A stretch of DNA of 64,000 nt from Xanthobacter tagetidis. GTDB taxonomy: Bacteria > Pseudomonadota > Alphaproteobacteria > Rhizobiales > Xanthobacteraceae. Position 1 is the stretch's first letter; each line of letters opens with the position of its first letter. Position numbers and translations under genes: made by a program. The notes beneath the pieces were generated by a model, which was not told the DNA's origin, did not search any database, and saw only the letters and a list, made by a program, of their open reading frames with translations. The stretch is taken from the NCBI RefSeq assembly GCF_003667445.1, contig NZ_RCTF01000018.1, positions 1-64,000 of the forward strand. The letters are read 5' to 3'. Of this stretch, positions 16,877-25,480 are shown in pieces.

Positions 16877-19026
16877 GCGAGGACCTCCCGGCAGCGGACC
16901 CGGCCGCGACCGGAGTGGGCCGGGACATGCCCCGCTCCGGTCCCCATCCGCGGCGCGCGGTGCGCGCGGCCGGCTGGGCGGCGATCGCCGCCGCCTTCCT
17001 CGCGGGCGGCGCCTATGCGGGCCTCGCCGGGCTCGGGCATGGCGGCGCGCGATTTGGCGGGCTGCCGGCGGATCCGGAGGTCTCGCGCGAGGTGGTGGAC
17101 CGCTTCGGCGCGCTGCTGCGTCCGTTCGCGCTGAAAGACGGGCGCTGGCGCCTCGATGCGCGGGCCGAGGACGTGGATCCGCGCTTCCTCGCCATGCTGT
17201 TCGCCTATGAGGACAGGCGCTTCCGCGCGCATGGCGGGGTCGATCCGCTGGCGCTCGGGCGCGCCGCGTTCCAGGGCCTCGGCGCGCGCCGCGTGGTCTC
17301 AGGCGGTTCCACCCTCACCATGCAGGTGGCGCGCCTCACCGATCCGCCGCAGCCGCGCACGCTCAAGGCCAAGCTGCGCCAGATGGCGCGCGCGCTCGCC
17401 ATCGAGCGCCACCGCACCAAGGACGAGATCCTCTCCCTCTATCTCACGCTCGCCCCGTATGGCGGCAACATCGAGGGGGTGAGGGCCGCCGCGCTCACCT
17501 ATTTCGGCAAGGAACCGCGCCGGCTCACTTTGGGCGAGGCAGCACTGCTGGTGGCGCTGCCCCAGTCGCCCGAGGCGCGCCGGCCGGACCGCAACCCCGA
17601 CGCCGCCCGCGCCGCTCGCGACCGGGTGCTGGACCGCCTGCTCGCCCAAGGCGCGCTGAAGGCCGACGAGGTGCGCCTCGCCAAGATCGAGCCGGTGCCG
17701 CGCGCCCGCCTTCCGCTGCCGCAGCGGGCGCCGCACCTCGCCGAGCAGATGGCGGCGGAGCGCCCCGCCGTGCGACGCCATGCGCTGACCCTGGAGCGCG
17801 ATCTCCAGGCGCGCCTGGAGGACCTCGTCAAGGAGCGCACGGCGGCGCTCGGGCGCGGGGTCTCGGCCGCGCTTCTCGTGGTGGACAATGCCAGCGCCGA
17901 GGTGCGCGCCTATGTGGGTGGGGCCGATTTCTCCGATGCCAGCCGCGCCGGCGCGGTGGACCTCGCCCGCGCGGTGCGTTCGCCGGGCTCGACGCTGAAG
18001 CCGTTCATCTATGCGCTCGCCTTCGATGACGGCATCGCCCACCCGCAGACGCTGATCGAGGACGCCCCCGCGCGTTTCGGCGCCTGGCGGCCGGAGAATT
18101 TCGACCTCACATATCAGGGCGTCCTGCCGGTGAGGAAGGCGCTGCAACTGTCGCTGAACGTGCCGGCGGTGCGCCTCCTGGAGGCGGTGGGGCCGCAGCG
18201 CCTCGCCACCCGCATCAAGGAGGCCGGCGCGCGGCTGGAACTGCCCGAGGGCGCCGCGCCGAGCCTGCCCATGGGGCTCGGGGGCGTCGGCATCCGCCTC
18301 ACCGACCTCGCCATGCTCTATTCCGCGCTGGCGCGGGGCGGGCAGGCGCTGCCCTTGAAGCTGCGGGCGGAGGGCGCGTTCGCCGGTCCCGCCCGGCCGC
18401 CGCGGGCGCTGGTGGGGGAGGTGGCGGCCTGGTACGTGGCGACGAGCCTCCTGGGCACGCCGGCCCCGGACAATGCGCTCGGTGGGCGCATCGCCTTCAA
18501 GACCGGCACCTCCTACGGCTATCGCGACGCCTGGGCGGTGGGGTTCGACGGGCGGCGCACGGTGGCGGTGTGGGTGGGGCGGCCCGATGGGCGCCCGGTG
18601 GCCGACCTCACCGGCCGCAATGCCGCGGCCCCGCTTCTGTTCGACGCCTTCGCCCGCATCGTGCGCACGCCGGCCCCGCTGGGGGCGCCGCCGCAGGGGG
18701 CGCTGATGGCGGTGAACGCCCGCCTGCCGCCGCCGCAGCGGCGGTTCGGTGCCGATGGCGCCGCCGACCGCTTCGCCGTGATCTATCCGCCGAACGGCGC
18801 GCGTCTGGAGGCGGCAGCCGAAGCGGACGGCGCGGATGAAACCGGCCTCGTCATCAAGGTGGAGGGCGGTGCGCTGCCCCTGACCGTGCTGGCGGACGGC
18901 AAGCCCGTCGCCCGTTCCGAGGACCGGCGCACGGTGTTCTGGACCCCGCCGGGCCGGGGCTTCGTGCGCCTGACCGTGATCGACGCCACCGGCCGCGCCG
19001 ACAGCGTTACGGTGCGCGTGGAATAG
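16873..19026 (+). CDS. pbpC: Penicillin-binding protein 1C
   Basis: The 717-residue class A penicillin-binding protein has an N-terminal membrane anchor (about residues 30-55), a family 51 transglycosylase domain with AYEDRRFRAHGGVDP and GGSTLTMQVARL, and a transpeptidase domain with the catalytic SPGSTLKP, SLNVPAV and KTGTS motifs. A C-terminal PBP1C-type domain follows. It builds and crosslinks peptidoglycan at the outer face of the inner membrane. The ATGA overlap with the alpha-2-macroglobulin gene shows translational coupling. Confidence 0.94.
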   Translation: MSEDLPAADPAATGVGRDMPRSGPHPRRAVRAAGWAAIAAAFLAGGAYAGLAGLGHGGARFGGLPADPEVSREVVDRFGALLRPFALKDGRWRLDARAEDVDPRFLAMLFAYEDRRFRAHGGVDPLALGRAAFQGLGARRVVSGGSTLTMQVARLTDPPQPRTLKAKLRQMARALAIERHRTKDEILSLYLTLAPYGGNIEGVRAAALTYFGKEPRRLTLGEAALLVALPQSPEARRPDRNPDAARAARDRVLDRLLAQGALKADEVRLAKIEPVPRARLPLPQRAPHLAEQMAAERPAVRRHALTLERDLQARLEDLVKERTAALGRGVSAALLVVDNASAEVRAYVGGADFSDASRAGAVDLARAVRSPGSTLKPFIYALAFDDGIAHPQTLIEDAPARFGAWRPENFDLTYQGVLPVRKALQLSLNVPAVRLLEAVGPQRLATRIKEAGARLELPEGAAPSLPMGLGGVGIRLTDLAMLYSALARGGQALPLKLRAEGAFAGPARPPRALVGEVAAWYVATSLLGTPAPDNALGGRIAFKTGTSYGYRDAWAVGFDGRRTVAVWVGRPDGRPVADLTGRNAAAPLLFDAFARIVRTPAPLGAPPQGALMAVNARLPPPQRRFGADGAADRFAVIYPPNGARLEAAAEADGADETGLVIKVEGGALPLTVLADGKPVARSEDRRTVFWTPPGRGFVRLTVIDATGRADSVTVRVE

Positions 19027-19384
19027 GCCTGCGCAAAAAAAAACCGCCGCGCCGGTGAGGGCGGGCGGTCTGGAGGCCCCGGGAGGGGTCGGGAGGAAAC
19101 AGTCGGGGGTGCGAGACAGCGACGCTTGTGGCGGCCGGTCCGTCGCCCCTTTGCGCCGACCGGGCTCGACAGGCGGATCGCCGGAGCCCACGCGGGCGCA
19201 GAAGCAAAACCCTCAGGTGCACGACGGACGGGACAGGCCCGCAAACTCCGTCGGTCCACCGAAACTCTGGCCGGTCGGCGACCTGCGTCGGCCGGCCCTT
19301 GAACCTGAACCCTTGAACCCTCACATCCGTTCCGTATCCCGGACCAACCGGGATTGGGATCGATGGATGAGGGCGCCGTCCGGT
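19027..19384. other. Intergenic region between convergent genes
   Basis: No gene is supported on either strand. Besides the terminator at 19035-19069 nothing distinct is seen. If that terminator ends the DUF1127 transcript, the mRNA would carry a 3' untranslated region of about 315 bases, long enough to include a small RNA. Confidence 0.4.
19035..19069 (-). terminator. Intrinsic terminator facing the minus strand
   Basis: On the minus strand ACCGCC pairs with GGCGGT around a further short inner stem, and nine T follow. It is oriented to stop transcripts from the minus-strand DUF1127 gene. On the plus strand the hairpin has no T run, so it would not serve pbpC. Confidence 0.75.
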
Positions 19385-19591
19385 TCAGCGGCTGCGCGCG
19401 ACGACCTGGGGAATATCCTCGCGGACGAGACCCATCTGGGCGAGCTCGGTGTTGCTCAGGCGGCTCAGATAGTCGTAGCGGTCGGCCATGCGGCGGGCCT
19501 CGGCGACGGCCGAGAAGAAGTTGGACACGGCCGCGGCGAAACGCCCGAAGAAGCCGGTATCGCGCAGGCCATTGGCAGTGATCGTGGTCAT
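19385..19591 (-). CDS. DUF1127 domain small protein
   Basis: The 68-residue protein carries a C-terminal DUF1127 (YjiS-like) motif: YLSRLSNTELAQMGLVREDI, an Arg-containing helix pair. In alphaproteobacteria such proteins are common, small and often stress- or phosphate-linked, with some reported to bind RNA; the role here is not shown. GGAGGGAAAG sits directly before ATG 19591. A strong terminator lies about 315 bases downstream. Confidence 0.85.
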   Translation of the reverse strand: MTTITANGLRDTGFFGRFAAAVSNFFSAVAEARRMADRYDYLSRLSNTELAQMGLVREDIPQVVARSR

Positions 19592-19819
19592 CTTTCCCTC
19601 CATTCGATGATGCGAATATAGGGCGGTTGCGTGCGCTGCAACATGGCCGATTGTGCATAGCACCAATGCGCATGCCGTATACCAGCGACCGATGCAAGCG
19701 GGTGCGAATTGGCTCTGGACCGGCGGCGGCGAATTGCGTATAGAGCGCGCCTGCCCGCGCTGGCGGGGCGCCCGCCGCCTCCGCCCCGCGCCGCCACCGC
19801 CCGCGCAGAGGCGGTCTGG

Positions 19820-19893
19820 TGGGGGATAGTTCAACGGTAGAACAGCGGACTCTGACTCCGTTAATCTAGGTTCGAATCCTAGTCCCCCAGCCA
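19820..19893 (+). tRNA. tRNA-Gln (anticodon CTG)
   Basis: TGGGGGA pairs with TCCCCCA in the acceptor stem, G is the discriminator and CCA is encoded. The anticodon loop CTCTGAC gives CTG, reading Gln CAG codons. The T arm contains the standard GTTCGAATC. The fold is complete over 74 nt. Its 3' side borders a recombinase remnant, suggesting past use as an integration site. Confidence 0.96.
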
Positions 19894-20144
19894 ATCAGTT
19901 TCCTTTCCCAGAGATTTTGGCGTGCACGGTCATTCCTGCGACGGTGTCGTGGGTTAGCCGGGCGTTGGCGCGACCGCAGACCTGCTGCGGGTGGTCTTGG
20001 GCGAATCCTGGGGCGGATATCTCGGTCCGTCTGAGGCCGGACCTTTCCAATTTCCGGCCGCATCGCCGTTGGGCTTTGAGACCGAGGCCCGCGGACCCAC
20101 GGGCAGGTCTCGAAGCGCGTCGTGTTGATAGGAAAGACGGCGGA
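19894..20144. other. Intergenic remnant between tRNA-Gln and recombinase fragment
   Basis: No open gene is supported. The stretch has mixed composition and fragments of frames with stops, in keeping with decayed mobile-element DNA. No copy of the tRNA-Gln 3' end was seen as a right attachment site. Confidence 0.35.
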
Positions 20145-20393
20145 TTAGGCGCCGAGGATGCGCTGTTCCTGCGCGGCCCAGTCGTGGGGCAGCGCTACAC
20201 TCAGGCTGGTGACCGTCAGGTCGGCAGGCCCATTGCCATCAGCGATGGCCTTGATGAGCTTCGGCGAGAGGCAGGCCAGCGCCAGGAGCCTGCGCACATT
20301 GCGATCCCCCATCCCTTCACGGGCAGCGATGTCATCGATGGTGGAGGAGCCGTCGAGCAGCTCCGCCATCCAACTCCATGCTTCTATCTCGTC
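20145..20393 (-). pseudogene. Serine recombinase C-terminal remnant
   Basis: The minus-strand frame, open without a start from inside the end of the permease gene, reads EAWSWMAELLDGSSTID, then IAAREGMGDRNVRRLLALACLS and ALPHDWAAQEQRIL. This matches in style the C-terminal region of large serine recombinases of alphaproteobacteria (a helix-turn-helix followed by a W-x-x-Q segment). The catalytic N-terminal domain is missing. A possible start at 20369 with GGAG upstream could allow a 74-residue fragment to be made, but it would be non-catalytic. It lies just past tRNA-Gln. Confidence 0.5.
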
Positions 20394-21232
20394 GGGGTGG
20401 TGATGGAGAGGCCGAACACCTTCTCGAGGATCACAATCAGCGCGATGACCAACCCCATCTGGAGGGTCGAAGCGGCCGCAACGATGACCTGTTCGGATCC
20501 GTACTGGATCTGGCTGTAGATCTGGATTGGCAGGGTGGAGAGGCCCGGCCCGGTCAAGAACAACGTCGCGTTCACCTCGCCGAACGACACCACGAACGCG
20601 AACACCGCGCCGGCCACGATCCCCGGCTGGATGCTGGGCAGCGTCACCTTGAAGAACGCCCGCACCGGCGAGGCGCCGTGGATGATGGCTGCCTCCTCAA
20701 CGCGGATGTCGAACAGATCGAGGCTCGACAGCACCGAGCGCACCACGAACGGCACGCCAAGCAGGATGTGCGCCGTCGCGATCCGGGCGAGGATCGGTGC
20801 GTGCGCCAGCTGGAAATACAGCAGCAGCGCAACGCCGAGGATGAGGCCGGGAAAGATCAGCGGCGTCAGCAGGAAGGCGTTGATCGCCCCCTTGAACGGG
20901 AAGCGCCCGCGCGCCAGCGCAATGGCGGCCAGCGTGCCGAGCACCACCGAGGCGGCGGCGGCGATCACCGCGATGACCAGGCTCCAGACGAAGCCGCTGA
21001 CCATGTCGGCGGTGTTGAAGAACTCGAAATACCAGCGCAGCGAAAGCTGCTGCGGCGGAAAGGTGAGCGCGGAGGAGGGATTGAAGGACGAGATGATGAT
21101 GACGATGATCGGCAGCAGGACCACCGCATAGGCGACCACGGTCGCGGCGGCCAGGGCCGCGTTGCCCCAGTCCATCGGTCGTCGCAGCGGGCGGGCCGGG
21201 GAGGGTTCTGCTTCGCGCGAAGGCGTGCTCAT
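20384..21232 (-). CDS. ABC transporter permease, PotC-type
   Basis: The 282-residue inner-membrane permease has about six helices and the binding-protein-dependent transport motif EEAAIIHGASPVRAFFKVTLP, the EAA loop that contacts the ATPase. It is the fourth gene in a minus-strand operon binding protein, ATPase, permease, permease. Its start overlaps the stop of the first permease by four bases. The family serves polyamine, iron or amino-acid-derived substrates. The far 3' end abuts a recombinase remnant, so the last few residues may have been altered. Confidence 0.88.
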   Translation of the reverse strand: MSTPSREAEPSPARPLRRPMDWGNAALAAATVVAYAVVLLPIIVIIISSFNPSSALTFPPQQLSLRWYFEFFNTADMVSGFVWSLVIAVIAAAASVVLGTLAAIALARGRFPFKGAINAFLLTPLIFPGLILGVALLLYFQLAHAPILARIATAHILLGVPFVVRSVLSSLDLFDIRVEEAAIIHGASPVRAFFKVTLPSIQPGIVAGAVFAFVVSFGEVNATLFLTGPGLSTLPIQIYSQIQYGSEQVIVAAASTLQMGLVIALIVILEKVFGLSITTPTR

Positions 21233-22137
21233 CGGGCCATCCCATTCGCAGGGCTGCCGAGCAGCCGGACCATCGCGCCGCAGGCGGCCGCGGTGGCCAC
21301 CACCAGCACCACTGAAAGCGCGGCGGCGAGCGGCCAGTTGAAGCTGGACGTGGAATCGAAGATCAGGTTGCCGAGCAGCTTCACCTTCGGGCCGCCGAGC
21401 AGGAAGGAGATGATGTAGGTGCTCATGGCGATCGTGAAGACCATCACCGCGCCGGACACCATGCCGGCGCCGCTGAGTGGCAGCGTCACCTTCAGGAATA
21501 TCTTGAACGGCCCTGCGCCGTGTGCGGCCGCAGCCTCGCGCAGCGCCGGATCGATGGTGATGAGCGTGTTGGTGATGTTGATGATCATGTACGGCAGGAG
21601 GATCGAGACGAGACCGAGCAGCACCGTGCCTTCCGTGTAGAGGAAGGCGATGGGGTAGTCGGTGGCTCCGGACGACAGGAGTACCTGGTTGACGATGCCG
21701 CGCCGTCCGAGCAGCGCGATCCATCCATAGACCCGGATCACCGTGCTCAGCAGCAGCGGGAACAGCAGCAGGATGATGAGCTTCTTGCGCGCCGCCGGCG
21801 ACAGCTTGGCAAGATAGTAGGCGGCGGGATAGCCGAGCAGCAGGCAGGCCAGCGTCGTCTCCACGCTGATGCGGAAGGTGAGCCAGAGGCTGCCGAGATA
21901 GAAGCCGTCCGTGAGCACCGAGACGTAGTTCTTCAGCGTGAAGACGCCGTCGAAGAAACCGGTGTCCGACCGACCGTAGAAGCTCACCACGCAGAACGCC
22001 GCCGAAGGCAGCACGAGCAGGACGAAATAATAGAGGAAGGCGGGCGCCAGAAGCGCCTCGGCCCGCTTCCAGCGGAACGGCCGGCGGGCGGCGGGGGCGC
22101 GCTCGGCCGTGCCGGCGAGGCTGCTAGTGCGCGACAA
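21229..22137 (-). CDS. ABC transporter permease, PotB-type
   Basis: A 302-residue permease with six helices and the EAA motif (REAAAAHGAGPFKIFLKVTLPLS). No ATG fits; a TTG at 22137 has GGAGG nine bases upstream and yields a natural N-terminus reading SRTSSLAGTAERAPA. The start overlaps the end of the ATPase gene by 14 bases. Together with the PotC-type subunit it forms the membrane channel of the importer. Confidence 0.86.
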   Translation of the reverse strand: MSRTSSLAGTAERAPAARRPFRWKRAEALLAPAFLYYFVLLVLPSAAFCVVSFYGRSDTGFFDGVFTLKNYVSVLTDGFYLGSLWLTFRISVETTLACLLLGYPAAYYLAKLSPAARKKLIILLLFPLLLSTVIRVYGWIALLGRRGIVNQVLLSSGATDYPIAFLYTEGTVLLGLVSILLPYMIINITNTLITIDPALREAAAAHGAGPFKIFLKVTLPLSGAGMVSGAVMVFTIAMSTYIISFLLGGPKVKLLGNLIFDSTSSFNWPLAAALSVVLVVATAAACGAMVRLLGSPANGMAR

Positions 22138-23182
22138 TGGCGGCGTCCTCCGGCTTGAACGCGGCGAAGACCTCCGCGCCCTCCGCGAGGGCGGTTCCGC
22201 GGCTGGGCGCGCGGGCGACCAGCAGGGCTCCGCCCCGCGTCCGCAGCACCACCCGCAGGTCGCTGCCGAGATAGAGGACGCTTTCCACCCTGGCCGGCAG
22301 GCCTTGCGCGGCGCCCGGCGCGCCGCTGAGGTCGAGCCGCTCCGGCCGGATGGCGAGGTGCACCCGCTCGTTCTCGCGCAAGATGTGATCCGCGGACGGG
22401 CGGAAGGCTTCGCCCTCCGCCACGACATGAAGTCCCTGCGGCCCCCGGGCGACCACGCCTTCGATCAGATTTGCGCTGCCGAGGAAGTCGGCGACGAAGC
22501 CGTCGGCCGGGCGCTCGTACAGGTCCTCGGCCGAGCCCTGCTGGGCAATGCGCCCGTCGCGGAAGATGGCAATGCCATCGGACATGGCGAGCGCCTCCTC
22601 CTGGTCGTGGGTGACATAGATGGTGGTGATGCCGAGCAGCTTCTGCAGCGAGCGCAATTCGCTCTGCATCTCGATGCGCAGCTTGCGGTCGAGCGCGCTC
22701 AGCGGCTCGTCCAGCAGCCACACCGCAGGGCGCGCGGCGATCGAGCGGGCGATCGCGATGCGCTGCTGCTGGCCGCCGCTCAGCTCCTTGGGATAGGCGC
22801 GCTCGCGGCCCGCCATGCGCACCATCTCCAGCGCCTCGCGCGCCTTCGCCTCGCGCGCCTTGCGGCCCATGCCGCGCATCTCGAGGCCGAAGGCGACATT
22901 GTCCAGCACCGTCTGGTGGGGAAACAGCGCATACTGCTGGAACACCATGCCGATGTCCCGCTTGTGGGGCGGCACCTCGTTCACGATGGCCGGGCCGATG
23001 CGCACCGTGCCGGCGTCCGGCCGCAGGAAGCCGGCGACGAGGCGCAGCAGCGTGGTCTTGCCCGAGCCGCTGGGACCGAGCAGCGAGAAGAACGACCCGT
23101 CCGGGACCGTGATGCTGACGCGGTCCACCGCCCAGGCGCCGGCATATTGCTTGGAGACGCCGGCTATCTCGACACTGGCCAT
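22124..23182 (-). CDS. ABC transporter ATP-binding protein, PotA-type
   Basis: The 352-residue ATPase energises the importer. Walker A GPSGSGKTT (about residue 39), the Q-loop, signature LSGGQQQRIAIARS, Walker B VWLLDEPLSALD and the switch His are all present. The C-terminal TOBE domain (about residues 270-350) is typical of the spermidine/putrescine and iron group. It starts 11 bases after the binding-protein stop. Confidence 0.92.
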   Translation of the reverse strand: MASVEIAGVSKQYAGAWAVDRVSITVPDGSFFSLLGPSGSGKTTLLRLVAGFLRPDAGTVRIGPAIVNEVPPHKRDIGMVFQQYALFPHQTVLDNVAFGLEMRGMGRKAREAKAREALEMVRMAGRERAYPKELSGGQQQRIAIARSIAARPAVWLLDEPLSALDRKLRIEMQSELRSLQKLLGITTIYVTHDQEEALAMSDGIAIFRDGRIAQQGSAEDLYERPADGFVADFLGSANLIEGVVARGPQGLHVVAEGEAFRPSADHILRENERVHLAIRPERLDLSGAPGAAQGLPARVESVLYLGSDLRVVLRTRGGALLVARAPSRGTALAEGAEVFAAFKPEDAAIVAH

Positions 23183-23193
23183 GGCGCGCGCCC

Positions 23194-24267
23194 TCAGCGG
23201 CCGACAGTGCGGTTCCAGGCTTCTGTCAGCTCGGCCCGCTTGGAGTTCAGCCAGGCATAGTCGATGGCGACGAACCGCTTCTGCTCCTCCGGGGTCCAGG
23301 AGATCTTCGCCGCGCTCTCGGCGTCGATATAGTCCTTCCACTTGGTGTTGGTGGGGTGGAAGCCGAGCTTCTTGGCGTTCGCCGCCTGGAGCTGCGGATC
23401 GAGCGTGACGTTAACGTAGTCTTCGATCAGCGCCATGTTCTTGGTGTTCTGGATCGGCCCGAAGCCCCACGAGGTGAAGAAGCCGCCTTCGCTCGGCAGC
23501 ACGAACTTGGTGGCGCCGCCCCAGTTCTGCACCTGGACCCATTCAGCGCGGCCAAGCCAGCCGATGGCGGCCTCCTCCTGGAACAAGCTCCGCGCATTGG
23601 CCTGGCTGTCGACGGTCCAGATCGGGTCGAGATCGGCGAGGCGCTTCAGGTTGTCGAGGCCCGCCTGGGTGTCCTTGTAGTCCTTGCCGGCCGCCAGCGC
23701 CGACAGGAGGATGACGTGGAGCCCGAAGGAGTGGACCACGGCCGGCAGCACGATCTTGCCGCGATAGTCCTTGTTCCACATGTCCGCCCAGGACGTGGGC
23801 GGGCTCTTCACCATCTTCGGATTGTAGCCCATGCCCAGGCCGTTGAAGAGGAACGACGTGTAGTTCGGGGTGATGAAGCGCGGGTCGACGTCCTTCAGGT
23901 TCGTAAGCTTGGGGGACTTGTAGTTTATTGCCTCAAGGATGCCTTCGGACTGGGCGCGGGCGAAGAAGGAATCCGCGAGGCAGATGAGGTCGTACTCGCT
24001 GCGCGGGATGCCGAGCTTCGCCTTGGCGATGCGCGCGGCATTGTCGGAGCCGGTGTCGTGGAGCACCGGTACCTTGGTGATCTCGGTGAACTTGGCGTCG
24101 ATATTGGCCTTGTTCCAGGTTGCCCAATCGCCGCCGAAATCGCTCACCACGAGCTGGCTGGCTTGAGCGAAGGCATCCGTTGCCGCTGCAAACGGAGAGA
24201 TCAGCCCTGCCGCTGCCGCGCCGGCTGAAAGCTTGAGGACGTGACGGCGATCGACGGTCTTCATCAT
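23194..24267 (-). CDS. ABC transporter periplasmic binding protein
   Basis: The 357-residue protein has a twin-arginine-like signal (DRRHVLKLSAGAAAAG, cleavage near AFA-Q) and the fold of polyamine/iron-type binding proteins, with FGGDWATWNKAN near the mature start and SYDLICLADS-like and WGFGPIQNTKN segments. ATG 24267 follows GGAG. First gene of the four-gene importer operon, divergent from an IclR regulator whose likely operator GTTTCATATATGAAAC lies 56 bases upstream. The ligand is unknown; the adjacent gamma-glutamyltransferase hints at a gamma-glutamyl or amine compound. Confidence 0.88.
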   Translation of the reverse strand: MMKTVDRRHVLKLSAGAAAAGLISPFAAATDAFAQASQLVVSDFGGDWATWNKANIDAKFTEITKVPVLHDTGSDNAARIAKAKLGIPRSEYDLICLADSFFARAQSEGILEAINYKSPKLTNLKDVDPRFITPNYTSFLFNGLGMGYNPKMVKSPPTSWADMWNKDYRGKIVLPAVVHSFGLHVILLSALAAGKDYKDTQAGLDNLKRLADLDPIWTVDSQANARSLFQEEAAIGWLGRAEWVQVQNWGGATKFVLPSEGGFFTSWGFGPIQNTKNMALIEDYVNVTLDPQLQAANAKKLGFHPTNTKWKDYIDAESAAKISWTPEEQKRFVAIDYAWLNSKRAELTEAWNRTVGR

Positions 24268-24322
24268 GGCACGCTCCGCTCGGAAGGAAGGTCGCCGGAC
24301 GCCAGTACTAGCGCCGATCATT

Positions 24323-24570
24323 GTTTCATATATGAAACCTGTATTTCTTATATGACTTCATCGGTGCTGGCTCTGCATGTCAAGGCGTGATTTTCAGCAA
24401 GCATTGACGCAATTTTGAGCGGGCGGTATGGCCAAACCCTGCGGTATATTCTGCCATTACTTTCAACGAAGACTTGCAATCCGATCGCCTGCGCCACAAT
24501 CCAGATTGACACCCAGGTGCTCACGCAACAGTATGTTCCATATAAGAGAAAGTCATTTCATATGCGAAAC
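24323..24570. promoter_or_regulatory. Perfect 16-base palindrome and three imperfect copies, likely IclR operators
   Basis: GTTTCATATATGAAAC at 24323-24338 is a perfect palindrome. Weaker matches lie at 24343-24358 (11 of 16), 24535-24550 (12 of 16) and 24555-24570 (13 of 16), the last covering the regulator's own start codon. Their placement in the divergent promoter fits control of the importer and autoregulation by the IclR protein. Confidence 0.6.
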
Positions 24571-25419
24571 AGTGAGAGCGTGAAGCGCAAGCTCGGTCCG
24601 GCCACGCCGGCCATCCTCAATGCGCTGGCAATCCTGGAATCCTTCGACGTCGAGACCCCCGCGCTCTCGCTGTCCGAGATCAGCCGCCGCCTCGGGATCG
24701 CCAAGGCCTCGGCATTCCGCAACCTCAATGCGCTGGAGCAGGGCGGGTACGTCGTCAAGGACGTGCGCGACGGCTCCTATTCGCTCGGCTCCAAGGTGCT
24801 GGACCTTGCCCGACGGTTTTCCGAGAAGGACCGTTTTCTCTCCATCGGCGGCGCGCACCTGCGCGAGCTTTCGCGCGTCACCGGCGAGACCAGCCACCTC
24901 GCCATCATGGACGGCCGGGAGATCGTCTATGTGGACGTCGCCGAGGGCTCGCACCGGGTTCGGGCGGTGGTGAGCCGCGGCGACCGGGTGCCCGGGCACT
25001 GCGTCGCCTCCGGCAAGGCCATTCTCGCCTTCTCCGACCGCCAGCGCGTCACCGAATTCCTGGCTGCCGGCCTGGCCGCCTTCACCCCCGGCACCATCAC
25101 CTCGCCGGACGGACTTCTGACCGAGCTCGACCGCACCAGCCGGCGCGGCTACGCCGTCAATCTGGGGGAATGGGCGGAGGATGTCTCGGCCGTCGCCGTG
25201 CCGGTGTTCGGCCCCAACGACGCGGCAGTGGGCGCCATCGGCATCGCCGGCCCCCGCCTGCGGCTCGGCGCTAAGATGCTCGCGCACCTGTCCGAAGCCA
25301 TCAAGGCCCAGGCGCGGCGCCTGTCCATGGAGCTGGGCGCGAGCCCCGGCCGTCTCGCCGAACCATCCGACTTGTCCAACGCCGCCATCCGCCGCAAGCG
25401 CGGCGCGGTCGCCGCCTGA
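24562..25419 (+). CDS. IclR-family transcriptional regulator
   Basis: The 285-residue regulator has an N-terminal winged helix-turn-helix (about residues 17-75, with LSLSEISRRLGIAKASAFRNLNALEQGGYV) and a C-terminal IclR effector domain with RVPGHCVASGKAILAF and GEWAEDVSAVAVPVFG. ATG 24562 is inside an operator-like sequence. It is divergent from the ABC importer and followed 61 bases later by gamma-glutamyltransferase, so it probably controls both. Confidence 0.92.
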   Translation: MRNSESVKRKLGPATPAILNALAILESFDVETPALSLSEISRRLGIAKASAFRNLNALEQGGYVVKDVRDGSYSLGSKVLDLARRFSEKDRFLSIGGAHLRELSRVTGETSHLAIMDGREIVYVDVAEGSHRVRAVVSRGDRVPGHCVASGKAILAFSDRQRVTEFLAAGLAAFTPGTITSPDGLLTELDRTSRRGYAVNLGEWAEDVSAVAVPVFGPNDAAVGAIGIAGPRLRLGAKMLAHLSEAIKAQARRLSMELGASPGRLAEPSDLSNAAIRRKRGAVAA

Positions 25420-25480
25420 TCGCCCCGCAGCCGCCTGCCCGACATCGGGTGCCGTCGGCGCCGCCTCACGAGGATCCGCA

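Noticed and set aside
19592..19894. N-terminal extension of the DUF1127 frame beginning in the tRNA-Gln gene
   Set aside because: The first residues (GLGFEPRLTESESAVLPLN) are the usual artefact of translating a tRNA gene; the real start is at 19591.
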